Shown here: positions 1 through 8,884 of the stretch, piece after piece
How positions within the stretch are numbered: the first letter of the stretch is position 1
Layout: each line of letters starts with the position of its first letter
Assembly: GCF_045689235.1 (NCBI RefSeq)
Contig: NZ_CP136864.1
Coordinates: 1,674,001 to 1,738,000, forward strand
Source: Congregibacter variabilis
GTDB taxonomy: Bacteria > Pseudomonadota > Gammaproteobacteria > Pseudomonadales > Halieaceae
Length of the DNA stretch: 64,000 bases
Reading direction: 5' to 3'
Translations under genes and position numbers: made by a program
The notes under the pieces: generated by a model
What the model was told of the DNA's origin: nothing
What the model saw: only the letters and a program-made list of their open reading frames with translations
Databases searched by the model: none

Positions 1-2
1 GC

Positions 3-404
3 GCAAGTGCTATCGCCATGCAGTTTGGCGTGTCAGAACTCATTATCGGACTGACCATTGTGGCGGTGGGTACAAGTCTTCCGGAACTCGCTGCCACCCT
101 GGCCAGTGCCTTGAGAGGTCACGCCGAAATCGCAATTGGCAATATCGTTGGATCTAATCTTTTCAACCTCCTTGCAGTCATGGCGATGCCCGGCTTACTT
201 TCGCCCGAGCAGCTACCCATTAATTTCTTGCTAAGAGACTACGGTGCCATGTGCATCGCTACGATACTCATGGCCGCTGCGGCCTATCATGGGCTGCGCC
301 ATCCCAGAGCCAAAGCAGGGCATTCGTATCTGGGCAGAGCGCTGGGAACCCTGTTCTGCGCGGGTTATGCGCTGTACTATTACTGGCTTTACATCACCCT
401 GTAG
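3..404 (+). CDS. Calcium/sodium antiporter, C-terminal part
   Basis: This is the C-terminal half of a CaCA-superfamily Ca2+/Na+ exchanger of the inner membrane. The frame is open to the left edge, so the N-terminal repeat lies outside the window. The visible part holds the second alpha-repeat signature (GTSLPELAATLAS, then GNIVGSNLFNLL), which forms the cation-binding site in this family. Hydrophobic segments follow, ending in an aromatic tail. The stop lies 6 bases before kdsD. The same gene (yrbG) precedes kdsD in Escherichia coli, so the neighbourhood is conserved, although its link to LPS synthesis is only positional. Confidence 0.9.
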   Translation, partial: ASAIAMQFGVSELIIGLTIVAVGTSLPELAATLASALRGHAEIAIGNIVGSNLFNLLAVMAMPGLLSPEQLPINFLLRDYGAMCIATILMAAAAYHGLRHPRAKAGHSYLGRALGTLFCAGYALYYYWLYITL

Positions 405-410
405 AGTGCC

Positions 411-1388
411 ATGACTGAAGCCGCCCGCTACCTGCAATCAGCGCAGCGCACCATCCGCATGGAAGCGGAATCCGTTGCTGCGCTCGAAGCCCGCATCGGA
501 AGCGAGTTCGAAAAAGCCTGCGAGTTAATCCTTCAGGTGTCGGGGCGTACTGTTGTCACTGGCATGGGCAAGTCCGGCCATGTGGGCGGAAAAATTGCCG
601 CAACGCTTGCCAGCACAGGCACCCCCGCTTTCTTTGTCCATCCGGGCGAAGCCAGTCACGGTGATATGGGCATGATTACCGCGGATGATTGCGTCATCGC
701 ACTATCCAACAGCGGCACTACACCCGAAGTGTTAATGCTGCTGCCGTTACTCAAACGCCTGGGCATACCACTTATCAGTATGACGGGGGCTCCCGACTCC
801 GCTCTCGCACAGGCATCAGATGCGCATATCAACACTGGAGTCGATGTTGAGGCCTGCCCCCTGGATCTGGCTCCCACCTCCAGCACAACCACCACCCTGG
901 TTATGGGCGACGCCCTGGCCATTGCGCTTCTGGAAGCTCGTGGGTTCACGGCCGAAGACTTTGCTTTTTCGCACCCCGGTGGAGCTTTGGGTCGCAAATT
1001 ATTACTCAAGATCGACGATGTGATGCGCCAGGGCGATGCAATCCCGCGGGTCAGCGAGGACACGCTCCTCTCAATGGCCCTGCTGGAGATCAGCGCCAAG
1101 GGCCTGGGTATGACCACCGTGACCGCCTCCGGCAGCAATGAGCTTCTGGGCGTATTTACCGATGGTGATCTTCGCCGGACTCTGGACGAGCAGGTGGACA
1201 TCAAGACTACACGCATCGGTGACATCATGACCCGCTCTCCTGCGACAGCGAAGACCGGCATACTGGCTGCCGAAGCGCTGCGCATCATGGAGGAGCGTCA
1301 CATCAGTGCCTTGGTGGTTCTCAATGAAAAGGGCCAGACGGCCGGGGTAGTGAATCTATTGGCACTGCTTGAGGCTGGCATCGCATGA
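411..1388 (+). CDS. kdsD: Arabinose-5-phosphate isomerase KdsD
   Basis: KdsD converts ribulose-5-phosphate to arabinose-5-phosphate, the first step of Kdo synthesis for the LPS inner core. The 325-residue protein has a SIS sugar-isomerase domain in the first two thirds, with GMGKSGH at 51-57 and SNSGTTPE at 99-106, then SHPGGALGR and two CBS domains at the C-terminus. Length and layout are those of the full family. It overlaps kdsC by 4 bases (ATGA), which points to translational coupling, and stands at the head of the kdsDC-lptCAB run. Confidence 0.97.
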   Translation: MTEAARYLQSAQRTIRMEAESVAALEARIGSEFEKACELILQVSGRTVVTGMGKSGHVGGKIAATLASTGTPAFFVHPGEASHGDMGMITADDCVIALSNSGTTPEVLMLLPLLKRLGIPLISMTGAPDSALAQASDAHINTGVDVEACPLDLAPTSSTTTTLVMGDALAIALLEARGFTAEDFAFSHPGGALGRKLLLKIDDVMRQGDAIPRVSEDTLLSMALLEISAKGLGMTTVTASGSNELLGVFTDGDLRRTLDEQVDIKTTRIGDIMTRSPATAKTGILAAEALRIMEERHISALVVLNEKGQTAGVVNLLALLEAGIA

Positions 1389-1900
1389 ATCCTGATACTG
1401 CTCGCGACATCAGGCTCCTCGCTCTGGATGTGGATGGCGTTCTCACCGATGGCCGCATCACCTACGGCAATGATGGCGAAGAACTCAAGTCCTTTAACAT
1501 CAAAGACGGACTCGGCATCAAACTTATGCAACGTGCCGGGGTCGAAGTTAGCATCATCACTGGCCGGCAATCGCATATCGTCGAGCGCCGGGCCCGGGAG
1601 CTGGGGATAGAAACCATCATTCAAGGTCGCGAAGACAAGTTATCAGCCTTACAGGAACTGTGCGACGCGCGAGGACTGGAGCTGAATCAATGCGCCTACA
1701 TGGGTGACGACCTGCCTGATCTTGCGGCGGTCAATGCTGCCGGCATAGGCATGACCGTGGCAGATGCCAGTCCCGTGCTTTTGGCCAGCGCTGACTGGCG
1801 ATCAAGTCAACGCGGCGGCGACGGAGCGGTACGCGAGGCCTGCGATACACTCCTTTATGCCCGCGGCCAGCTCGAAGCCCTGGAAGCTACATTCAAGTGA
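1385..1900 (+). CDS. kdsC: 3-deoxy-D-manno-octulosonate 8-phosphate phosphatase KdsC
   Basis: KdsC removes the phosphate from Kdo-8-phosphate. It is a HAD-superfamily hydrolase of the small cap-less tetrameric type. The 171-residue protein shows the nucleophile motif DVDGVLTDG (Asp15 and Asp17), the motif II region ITGR near 58-61 and the metal-binding motif MGDDLPDL starting at 106. It overlaps kdsD by 4 bases at its start and lptC by 4 bases at its end (GTGA), so the genes are almost certainly cotranscribed. Confidence 0.97.
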   Translation: MNPDTARDIRLLALDVDGVLTDGRITYGNDGEELKSFNIKDGLGIKLMQRAGVEVSIITGRQSHIVERRARELGIETIIQGREDKLSALQELCDARGLELNQCAYMGDDLPDLAAVNAAGIGMTVADASPVLLASADWRSSQRGGDGAVREACDTLLYARGQLEALEATFK

Positions 1901-2475
1901 GTCGCACCCGGGGTTTACGTCGTGTCCGAAAGCGTCTCTCTATCCCCCTATTACTGAGCGCAACGCTGCTGATCTATACAATGCTGGCGCCTGCACCGCG
2001 CCTCATCACAGAAAAAGCGGCACCGACAACGGACGCTCGAATTCCAGACAGCTACGCGCTGAACGTCTCGGTAAATGATTTTAATGAAGAAGGCATCCTG
2101 CTTGGCAGCACCCAAGCCCAGGGGTTACGACGCTTCCCCCGGGAAGGCATTGTCGAGCTAGATGAACCCACACGTCGCAACTACAGTGATGACGGTGAGT
2201 GGTTTGCCAGCGCCCGAAGCGGCCAACTGCGGGAGAAGACCGAGGTACTCATTCTGGAGCGCGAAGTAAGGCTGCAGTACGCCAACGACAAGCTGCAGTT
2301 TCTGACCGACAGTATGATCATCAACATCCCTAAGCAAGCCGCCCGAAGCACATCAAGTGTGCGCATATGGCAAGCTGATAACGAGACTGTGGCGCAACAG
2401 ATCTACATCAACCTTCAGAAGCAGGTGGCGTCATTAAGCGGCTCCGTAAGGACGGTGTATGTCCCGGATAGCTGA
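1897..2475 (+). CDS. lptC: LPS export protein LptC
   Basis: LptC is the bitopic inner-membrane protein that passes LPS from the LptBFG transporter to LptA. The GTG start overlaps the kdsC stop. The 192-residue protein has a basic N-terminus and one membrane segment at about residues 12-30, followed by a periplasmic beta-jellyroll region. Sequence is weakly conserved in this family, so the call rests on size, topology and position between kdsC and lptA. The 3' end overlaps lptA by 17 bases. Confidence 0.92.
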   Translation: MSRTRGLRRVRKRLSIPLLLSATLLIYTMLAPAPRLITEKAAPTTDARIPDSYALNVSVNDFNEEGILLGSTQAQGLRRFPREGIVELDEPTRRNYSDDGEWFASARSGQLREKTEVLILEREVRLQYANDKLQFLTDSMIINIPKQAARSTSSVRIWQADNETVAQQIYINLQKQVASLSGSVRTVYVPDS

Positions 2476-3073
2476 GCTGCGAAGCACTGTGCAGATGATT
2501 GCAGGCCTTTGCGCGACGGTCGCCGCCCTTTTGCTCGCAGATACCGTCACAGCTTTGCCGGACGATCGCTTGCAGGCAATCGAGATCACCGCTGCACGCG
2601 CCGTGCGTGATGAGCGGGCCGGTTTCACTGTCTACAGCGGTGATGTCATCATGCAGCAGGGCAGCCTGCACATCGAAGCCGACAAAATCACCATTTTCCA
2701 CGACAGTGAAGCAGCTGATCGCATTATCGCGGTGGGCGCTCCCGCGACGCTGCGCCAGCAACCCGAGATCGGCAAGGGTTTTGTTACAGCCAGCGCCGGT
2801 CGTATTGTCTACGAAAAGTCTCGCGAATGGGTGCAGCTGCGCGAATCCGCAGTCATTGAGCAAGACGGCGCGGTAGTGAGCGGAGAGTCCATCGACTACT
2901 TCATGGCCGAGCAGCGCGTACGGGCAGACGCCGCGCCGGAAAACGCCAATGGCCGGGTACAGGTGATCATCCCTGCTGCGGTAATTGAGGCAGAGACCCA
3001 GGAAGACGAGGACGACAATCCGCCCGACAAAGCCAACGAGGGAGAAGCCAATGGCGACCCTGACGGCGCGTAA
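2459..3073 (+). CDS. lptA: LPS transport periplasmic bridge protein LptA
   Basis: LptA oligomerises into the periplasmic bridge that carries LPS from LptC to LptD. A signal peptide covers about residues 1-32, with its hydrophobic core in AGLCATVAALLLA. The mature part has the OstA-like fold pattern, including the phrase YSGDVIMQQGSLHIEADKI. The C-terminus is a long acidic, low-complexity tail rich in Glu, Asp and Asn that is not part of the conserved fold. The 3' end overlaps lptB by 23 bases, so the tail region also carries the lptB ribosome-binding site. Confidence 0.94.
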   Translation: MSRIAELRSTVQMIAGLCATVAALLLADTVTALPDDRLQAIEITAARAVRDERAGFTVYSGDVIMQQGSLHIEADKITIFHDSEAADRIIAVGAPATLRQQPEIGKGFVTASAGRIVYEKSREWVQLRESAVIEQDGAVVSGESIDYFMAEQRVRADAAPENANGRVQVIIPAAVIEAETQEDEDDNPPDKANEGEANGDPDGA

Positions 3074-3776
3074 TCTGGCCAAAGCCTATCGTGGGCGCGC
3101 CGTGGTACGCGACGTGAGTCTCGAAGTAGAAAGCGCTCAGGTAGTAGGTCTACTGGGCCCCAATGGTGCTGGCAAAACCACCTGCTTTTACATGATTGTC
3201 GGCATCGTAGCCTCAGATGCCGGTGACATACTGATCGATGAGCAAAGCATCACGGCCCTGCCCATGCACGAACGCGCCCGCCGCGGCATCGGCTATTTAC
3301 CCCAGGAGGCTTCAATCTTTAGGCGTATGACCGTCGGCGACAACATCCTGGCGATCCTTGAAACCCGCAAAGATCTGGGTCGCGATGAGCGTCATAAGCG
3401 CCGGGACGAACTGCTTGAAGAGTTCCATGTAGGTCACCTTAAAGAAAGTCTCGGTCAGGCATTATCCGGCGGTGAGCGTCGACGAGTAGAAATCGCCCGG
3501 GCCTTAGCCATGGAGCCCAAGTTCATTTTGCTCGACGAACCCTTTGCGGGGGTTGACCCCATTTCCGTAGGCGACATCAAAAATATTATTCGCCATCTTC
3601 AGACCCGAGGAATTGGAGTTCTGATCACCGACCACAACGTGCGTGAAACTCTGGATATATGCGAAACCGCCTACATTGTCGGCGAGGGCCATATCATTGC
3701 CCAGGGCAGCCCCCAGGACGTGCTCGACAACGCTAAAGTCCGAAAAATCTACCTCGGCGAGAATTTCCGCCTGTGA
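3051..3776 (+). CDS. lptB: LPS export ABC transporter ATPase LptB
   Basis: LptB is the cytoplasmic ATPase that powers LPS extraction by LptFG. The 241-residue protein contains Walker A GPNGAGKTT (residues 36-44), the signature LSGGERRR, Walker B ILLDEPFAGVDP and a switch His in ITDHNVRE. The ATG at 3051 is chosen because it follows a GAGGGAG ribosome-binding site and gives the normal N-terminus. A longer frame back to 2985 would only add residues that overlap the lptA tail. A 251-base gap separates it from rpoN. Confidence 0.97.
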   Translation: MATLTARNLAKAYRGRAVVRDVSLEVESAQVVGLLGPNGAGKTTCFYMIVGIVASDAGDILIDEQSITALPMHERARRGIGYLPQEASIFRRMTVGDNILAILETRKDLGRDERHKRRDELLEEFHVGHLKESLGQALSGGERRRVEIARALAMEPKFILLDEPFAGVDPISVGDIKNIIRHLQTRGIGVLITDHNVRETLDICETAYIVGEGHIIAQGSPQDVLDNAKVRKIYLGENFRL

Positions 3777-3865
3777 ACAAGCTCACAGTCTAAGCAACTT
3801 CCCTCGCAAAACCTCGCTCTTTGCGGCTAACACAATGCAATAAGCGCGCCAAGGCGTTGCACGAC

Positions 3866-3871
3866 TATAAT
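3866..3871 (+). promoter_or_regulatory. Possible -10 element upstream of rpoN
   Basis: A perfect TATAAT lies about 155 bases before the rpoN start, in the 251-base gap after lptB. No good -35 hexamer is found at the usual 16-18 base spacing, so this is only a candidate for a separate rpoN promoter. Nothing else recognisable was seen in the gap. Confidence 0.3.
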
Positions 3872-4027
3872 CACAGGCCTACACTGCTGCTATAGGAGTG
3901 GTATGGCACCGCTTCTGGTTAGGGGAAGCGTGACCGCCCATACACAACGAGGGCACGCTGGACAGCGTTATCCATAAGCGGCAGGAGACCGCAGGAGCGC
4001 AGCGCAACACATCGGAAACAACGCGCG

Positions 4028-5509
4028 ATGAAGCAGGGATTACACCTAAAGCTCGGACAACAGCTGACCATGACGCCGCAGCTGCAACAGGCTATCCGCC
4101 TGCTGCAACTGAGCACGCTGGATTTGCAGCAGGAAATCGAGCAGGCGCTTCAAGAAAATCCAATGCTCGAAGTGGAAGAAGACCAGTCAGACACACCAGA
4201 AAACGCCACGGCCAATGATTCCGGCGCCCAGGATGGGCCCATGGACAACCCCGAGCGCAGCACCAACGTTGACGAATCATCAGCTGCAAATGACTTTGAA
4301 GGCACCATGCCAGACGATCTTCCTGTGGACACCCAGTGGGAAGACATTCTGCCCTCCAGTGCACCAGCCCCCTCCGACGGCGATGGCGAAGATTTCGATT
4401 TTGACAGCCGAAATCGCGGTAGCGAAAGCCTGCAGGACCATCTTCGCTGGCAGCTAAACCTGACTCGCATGTCTGACGAGGACCGTATTGTTGCCCTGGC
4501 CATCATAGATGCCACCGATGCCAATGGCCGCCTCAACAGTACTCTAGAAGACCTTCTCGAGCTGTTTCCGCCGGAACTGGAAATAGAGAACGAAGAAATC
4601 ACCGCCGTTTTGCATGCTCTACAGCAATTTGAGCCGGTGGGCGTATTCGCCCGGGACCTGCAGGAATGCCTGCAACTCCAACTCAAACAACTGGATCGCG
4701 ACACTCCCTGGCTCGATCAGGCCAAAATTCTGATTAACCGGCATATCAATCAGCTCAGCAGCGGCGATTACGCGCAGATCATGCGGCGCATGAAGCTGTC
4801 CGAGGATGATCTTCGCGGAGCTCTGAGACTGGTTCAGTCTCTGGACCCACTTCCCGGGAAGCAATTTGGTGATGACGACACTGAATACATCGTTCCCGAC
4901 GTTTACGTCAGTCGTAAAGAAGGCCGCTGGGTGGTAGAGCTGAACCCCGACACCTCACCGCGACTTCGCATCAACAACCACTACGCGGGCATGATCAAGC
5001 GGGCCGACAACAGCGCCGATAACAGCTACCTTCGAGACAACCTCCAGGAAGCGAAATGGTTCCTGAAAAGTTTGCAAAGCCGCAACGAAACCATGATGAA
5101 GGTGTCTACAGAGATAGTGCGGCGTCAACGTAACTTCCTCGAGTATGGTGAGGAGGCCATGAAGCCCCTGGTACTGCACGACATCGCTGAGGCCGTTGAG
5201 ATGCATGAATCGACAATATCCCGGGTAACTACACGTAAATACATGCACACGCCTCGGGGTATTTTCGAACTCAAATACTTTTTCTCAAGCCATGTGGCGA
5301 CGACCAGCGGCGGCGCATGCTCGTCAACAGCAATACGCGCACTGATCAGAAAGCTCATCGCCGCAGAAAATCCCCGCAAGCCACTCTCCGACAGCAAGCT
5401 TGCGGATCTACTGGAAGACCAAGGTATTCAAGTGGCCAGACGAACCATCGCAAAATACCGCGACAGCCTGACCATCCCACCGTCCAACGAGCGTAAGCGG
5501 CTTGTATAG
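4028..5509 (+). CDS. rpoN: RNA polymerase sigma-54 factor RpoN
   Basis: RpoN directs RNA polymerase to -24/-12 promoters and needs AAA+ activators. The 493-residue protein has the Gln- and Leu-rich region I at residues 1-50 (LGQQLTMTPQLQQAIRLLQ), an acidic, low-complexity region II at about 50-125, the core-binding domain, a helix-turn-helix near residue 385 and the RpoN box ARRTIAKYR at 470-478. Region II is long and very rich in Asp, Glu and Ser. The gene leads the conserved rpoN-hpf-ptsN-rapZ-ptsO cluster. Confidence 0.98.
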   Translation: MKQGLHLKLGQQLTMTPQLQQAIRLLQLSTLDLQQEIEQALQENPMLEVEEDQSDTPENATANDSGAQDGPMDNPERSTNVDESSAANDFEGTMPDDLPVDTQWEDILPSSAPAPSDGDGEDFDFDSRNRGSESLQDHLRWQLNLTRMSDEDRIVALAIIDATDANGRLNSTLEDLLELFPPELEIENEEITAVLHALQQFEPVGVFARDLQECLQLQLKQLDRDTPWLDQAKILINRHINQLSSGDYAQIMRRMKLSEDDLRGALRLVQSLDPLPGKQFGDDDTEYIVPDVYVSRKEGRWVVELNPDTSPRLRINNHYAGMIKRADNSADNSYLRDNLQEAKWFLKSLQSRNETMMKVSTEIVRRQRNFLEYGEEAMKPLVLHDIAEAVEMHESTISRVTTRKYMHTPRGIFELKYFFSSHVATTSGGACSSTAIRALIRKLIAAENPRKPLSDSKLADLLEDQGIQVARRTIAKYRDSLTIPPSNERKRLV

Positions 5510-5595
5510 AAGGTTCGGCGCGTGTCGGCGCCACAATATGCTTAGAAAATCAGATCGACAAAGACGTAGCTAACACTAAAAACAAGGAGAAGCGC

Positions 5596-5883
5596 ATGCA
5601 AATAGTAATCAGCGGACACCACGTCGAAGTCACAGATGCCCTACGGGAGTACGTCAATGCCAAATTCGAGCGCTTGCAGCGTCACTACAGCCAGATCAGC
5701 AAGTCTGAGGTGACCTTGATCGTAGAAAAAATGGTCCAGAAAGCAGAAGCTACCGTGCACATCGCAGGGAAAGACCTGTTCGCCGCCGCGGACTCCGAAG
5801 ACATGTATGCAGCGATCGACGCCCTGGCCGACAAGCTAGATCGTCAACTGATCAAGCATAAGGAAAAACAGCGACCTCACTGA
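5596..5883 (+). CDS. hpf: Ribosome hibernation promoting factor, short form
   Basis: HPF binds the 30S decoding region in stationary phase and promotes 70S inactivation and 100S dimers. The 95-residue protein is a single beta-alpha domain (opening with VISGHHVEVTDALREYV) and lacks the C-terminal dimerisation domain of long HPF. It therefore belongs to the short gammaproteobacterial type. A good AAGGAG ribosome-binding site lies at about 5583-5588. It is always found between rpoN and ptsN in this type of cluster. Confidence 0.96.
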   Translation: MQIVISGHHVEVTDALREYVNAKFERLQRHYSQISKSEVTLIVEKMVQKAEATVHIAGKDLFAAADSEDMYAAIDALADKLDRQLIKHKEKQRPH

Positions 5884-5890
5884 GCACAGC

Positions 5891-6403
5891 ATGCAAGCAA
5901 TGAGCAATGATCTACCCACAGATCCGCCGGCAAAAGCGACCCGCGTCAGTGATCTACTGACGCCCTCGCGCAGCCTCTGCCAGGTACCCGGCGGCGGGAA
6001 GAAACGCATCTTCGAGTTGATCGCAGACGTCCTGGGCAGCGACAGAGACGAGTTTCATCCGGACGAGCTGGTGTCGGGCATGCTTGCTCGGGAAAAGCTC
6101 GGCAGCACCGCGCTGGGCAATGGCATCGCCATACCGCATTGTCGCCTGAGCGACTGTGAGTCGCCGTGTGGCGTACTCCTGAGCCTCTCCAGCGGCGCCG
6201 ACTTTGATGCACCGGATGATGAGGATGTGGATCTGTTGTTTGCACTGGTAGTCCCCAGCGAGGCCACTCAGGAGCACTTGAATCTGCTGGCCGATCTGGC
6301 GAGGCTCTTTTCTCAAACCGAGTTTTGCGATGCGCTGCGCAACTGCACAAGCAACGAGGCATTGTTCAACACAGCCTCCAGCTGGGCCGCAGGCTCCCAC
6401 TAA
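5891..6403 (+). CDS. ptsN: Nitrogen-PTS enzyme IIA PtsN
   Basis: PtsN is the terminal phosphoacceptor of the PTS-Ntr regulatory chain (PtsP-PtsO-PtsN), which signals nitrogen and carbon state and affects K+ transport and RapZ-linked control. The EIIA-2 type domain spans the 170 residues, with the phosphorylated His in GNGIAIPHCRL (His83 from the first Met). A second in-frame ATG three codons on (5900) is an equally possible start, because neither has a strong ribosome-binding site. The stop overlaps the rapZ start by one base. Confidence 0.95.
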   Translation: MQAMSNDLPTDPPAKATRVSDLLTPSRSLCQVPGGGKKRIFELIADVLGSDRDEFHPDELVSGMLAREKLGSTALGNGIAIPHCRLSDCESPCGVLLSLSSGADFDAPDDEDVDLLFALVVPSEATQEHLNLLADLARLFSQTEFCDALRNCTSNEALFNTASSWAAGSH

Positions 6404-7257
6404 TGGACTTAATCATCATCAGTGGGCGCTCAGGCTCGGGCAAAAGTACCGCCTTGCACCAGCTTGAGGATGAGGGCTACTACGCGATAGACAACCTGCC
6501 CGCGTCATTGCTGCCTGCATTAGTGCGCGATACCGGCCCGGGACTGCCCGAGAATTTTCACGGAATTGCCGTGTGTATCGATGCGAGAAACGCCTTTCGT
6601 GACCTCCAGGGCTTTAACGCAACGCTCGAGTCGCTTCCCGGTGAAGTGCAGTGCAGAATTCTCTATCTGGACGCCGACGAAGCGACCCTGATCAAACGGT
6701 TCAGTGAGACCCGTCGCAGGCATCCCCTGACCAGTGAGAGCCTGCCCCTGGCCGAAGCGATTCGCTATGAAAGTGAACTGCTGGAGCCCTTAGCCGCTAC
6801 CGCGACGCTCACCCTCGATACCCGGGCGATGACAATTTACGAGCTTCGCGATGCGGTGAGGCAGCGACTGGTGGGATCCGAAGCCGAAGATATGGCTATT
6901 CTTTTTCAGTCCTTCGGTTTCAAACGCGGCGTCCCCGGTGACGCAGACCTGATCTTTGATCTGCGTATGCTACCCAATCCGCATTGGTCACCAGAACTGC
7001 GCAGCAAGACGGGTGTCGACTCCGAGGTTGCTCACTACCTTGAAGAGCACTCCATAACTCATCAACTCTTTGAGGATATTGCGGGCTTTATTGAACGCTG
7101 GGTTCCTGCCTATCAAAAGAGTAGTCGCAGCTACCTCACCGTGGCGCTTGGCTGCACCGGGGGACAGCATCGCTCGGTATACATGGCACATCGGCTGTAC
7201 ACGCATTTTCAGGGGCAGCTCGCCCAGCTCCAGCTGCGCCATCGAGAGCTTCAGTAG
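6403..7257 (+). CDS. rapZ: RNase adapter and nucleotide-binding protein RapZ
   Basis: RapZ is a P-loop protein that, in enterobacteria, binds the small RNA GlmZ and guides RNase E to it, so controlling glucosamine-6-phosphate synthase. The 284-residue protein starts at the ATG overlapping the ptsN stop (TAATG), giving Walker A GRSGSGKST at residues 8-16. The C-terminal domain carries the conserved CTGGQHRSVY block. A longer frame upstream overlaps ptsN and is not supported. No GlmY/GlmZ sequence is visible here, so the partner RNA is unknown. Confidence 0.96.
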   Translation: MDLIIISGRSGSGKSTALHQLEDEGYYAIDNLPASLLPALVRDTGPGLPENFHGIAVCIDARNAFRDLQGFNATLESLPGEVQCRILYLDADEATLIKRFSETRRRHPLTSESLPLAEAIRYESELLEPLAATATLTLDTRAMTIYELRDAVRQRLVGSEAEDMAILFQSFGFKRGVPGDADLIFDLRMLPNPHWSPELRSKTGVDSEVAHYLEEHSITHQLFEDIAGFIERWVPAYQKSSRSYLTVALGCTGGQHRSVYMAHRLYTHFQGQLAQLQLRHRELQ

Positions 7258-7265
7258 ATTTCGCC

Positions 7266-7535
7266 ATGATTGAAAGCGAACTCATCATCATCAACGAACT
7301 CGGTTTGCATGCGCGCGCTGCATCCAAGTTTGTCAGCTGTGCAAGTCGTTTTGGAAGCAAAGTTCAGGTTTCCAAAGATGGAAACTGGGTGGACGGCAAA
7401 AGCATCATGTCAGTAATGATGCTCGCCGCAGGCAAAGGCAGCAGCCTTGGCCTGCGGGTAGAGGGCGTCGATGAGGGCGAAGCAAGCCTGGCGATTCACG
7501 AGCTGGTCAAGGACTTCTTTGGTGAAGGCCAATGA
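7266..7535 (+). CDS. ptsO: Phosphocarrier protein NPr (PtsO)
   Basis: PtsO is the HPr-like carrier that passes phosphate from PtsP to PtsN. The 89-residue protein has the active His15 in ELGLHARAASKFV and the second conserved block GKSIMSVMMLAAGKGS. It lies 8 bases after rapZ and overlaps mgtE by 4 bases (ATGA). Confidence 0.96.
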   Translation: MIESELIIINELGLHARAASKFVSCASRFGSKVQVSKDGNWVDGKSIMSVMMLAAGKGSSLGLRVEGVDEGEASLAIHELVKDFFGEGQ

Positions 7536-8884
7536 ACACGCTTCAGGAAGACCAGAAACGCTCTCGCGATAGCGTCTCTCGCGCGCTGGCGAGCGGAACT
7601 CTTCTGGATGTTCGTCGCCTTATTCGAGTGATGGAGCCCGGGGAAGTCGCACATATCCTCGAGTCCTCCCCGCCGCGCTATCGGCACGTGCTGTGGCAAC
7701 TTCTCGAAGGCTCTCAGGAAGCCGAGGTACTCAATGAGCTAGGCGAGGAACTCAAGCTCGACTTCCTCCAGACCATGGGCCCGGATCAAGTCGCCCAGAT
7801 TACCGAGGAGTTGGACGATGATGATGTCGCCGACATACTCCAGCAGTTACCGGAATCCTTCACCCAGCAAGTGCTGGATGAAATGGACGAACAGGATCGA
7901 TCCCGTCTCGAGCGGGTAATGGTCTACGACGAGGACACCGCCGGTGGCCTCATGAACACCGACACGATTACCATCCGTGCCGACGTGACCCTCGACGTTG
8001 TACTGCGTTTTCTCAGGCGTCACGAAGAAATTCCTGAAATGACCGACACCTTGATCGTCGTGAGCCGCGACGATCACTATGTGGGCCTACTGCCCATTCG
8101 AACACTACTTGTGTCAGATCCCGGCAGCTCCGTGCGCGAACTGATGCTTACCATGCGCAAGCCCATTCATACCGATATGCCAGACAGTGAAGTTGCTCGC
8201 CTGTTTGAGCGCAATGACTGGGTATCCTCCCCCGTTGTAGATGACGAGGGATATGTTGTCGGTCGAATCACCATTGACGACGTGGTCGATGTTATTCGGG
8301 AGGACGGCGACCACTCACTGATGTCCATGGCGGGTCTGGGCGAAGACGACGACACCTTCGCCCCTGCGGTCAGAACGGCCAAGCGTCGTGCCCTTTGGCT
8401 GGGGATTAATCTCCTCACCGCGTTTATAGCCTCCTCGGTAATCAATCTATTTCAGGGCACCATCGAGCAAGTGGTGGCACTGGCGGTACTGATGCCCATC
8501 GTTGCGTCTATGGGCGGCATCGCGGGCACGCAAACCCTCACGGTGCTTGTGCGCGCGCTAGCCGTAGGCCAGATCAACCGCAGTAATGCCCGGTGGCTGG
8601 TGAGTCGCGAGCTGGCCTCTGCAGCAATGAACGGTGTGCTTTGGGCGCTGGTGGTGGCGGTAGCGGCCTCGCTGTGGTTTGACGACAACATTCTGGGGCT
8701 GGTGATCGCTCTGGCGATCGTCATCAATCTGATAACTGCAGGCGTCACTGGCGCGGTGCTGCCTCTCGCGCTGCAACGCATGAAGATCGATCCTGCTCTC
8801 GCTGGGGGTGTTGTACTGACCACCGTCACCGATGTTGTGGGCTTTATGTCATTTTTGGGACTCGCAACGGTGTTCTATGCCTAA
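7532..8884 (+). CDS. mgtE: Magnesium transporter MgtE
   Basis: MgtE is a dimeric Mg2+-gated magnesium channel of the inner membrane. The 450-residue protein has the N-terminal helical domain, two CBS domains at about residues 135-260 and a five-helix membrane domain at about 285-450, with the pore signature PIVASMGGIAGTQT. Acidic residues in the N and CBS domains would bind regulatory Mg2+. It overlaps ptsO at its start and the next gene by 8 bases, so it appears to belong to the same transcript as the PTS-Ntr genes, as in Pseudomonas. Confidence 0.96.
   Translation: MNTLQEDQKRSRDSVSRALASGTLLDVRRLIRVMEPGEVAHILESSPPRYRHVLWQLLEGSQEAEVLNELGEELKLDFLQTMGPDQVAQITEELDDDDVADILQQLPESFTQQVLDEMDEQDRSRLERVMVYDEDTAGGLMNTDTITIRADVTLDVVLRFLRRHEEIPEMTDTLIVVSRDDHYVGLLPIRTLLVSDPGSSVRELMLTMRKPIHTDMPDSEVARLFERNDWVSSPVVDDEGYVVGRITIDDVVDVIREDGDHSLMSMAGLGEDDDTFAPAVRTAKRRALWLGINLLTAFIASSVINLFQGTIEQVVALAVLMPIVASMGGIAGTQTLTVLVRALAVGQINRSNARWLVSRELASAAMNGVLWALVVAVAASLWFDDNILGLVIALAIVINLITAGVTGAVLPLALQRMKIDPALAGGVVLTTVTDVVGFMSFLGLATVFYA

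Noticed and set aside
656..1288. Minus-strand frame of 210 codons opposite kdsD
   Set aside because: It lies entirely within kdsD, is Ser/Arg/Pro-rich as expected of a shadow of a GC-rich gene, and has no domain.
2408..3082. Minus-strand frame of 224 codons opposite lptA
   Set aside because: It covers the lptC-lptA-lptB overlaps on the other strand and shows no protein family features.
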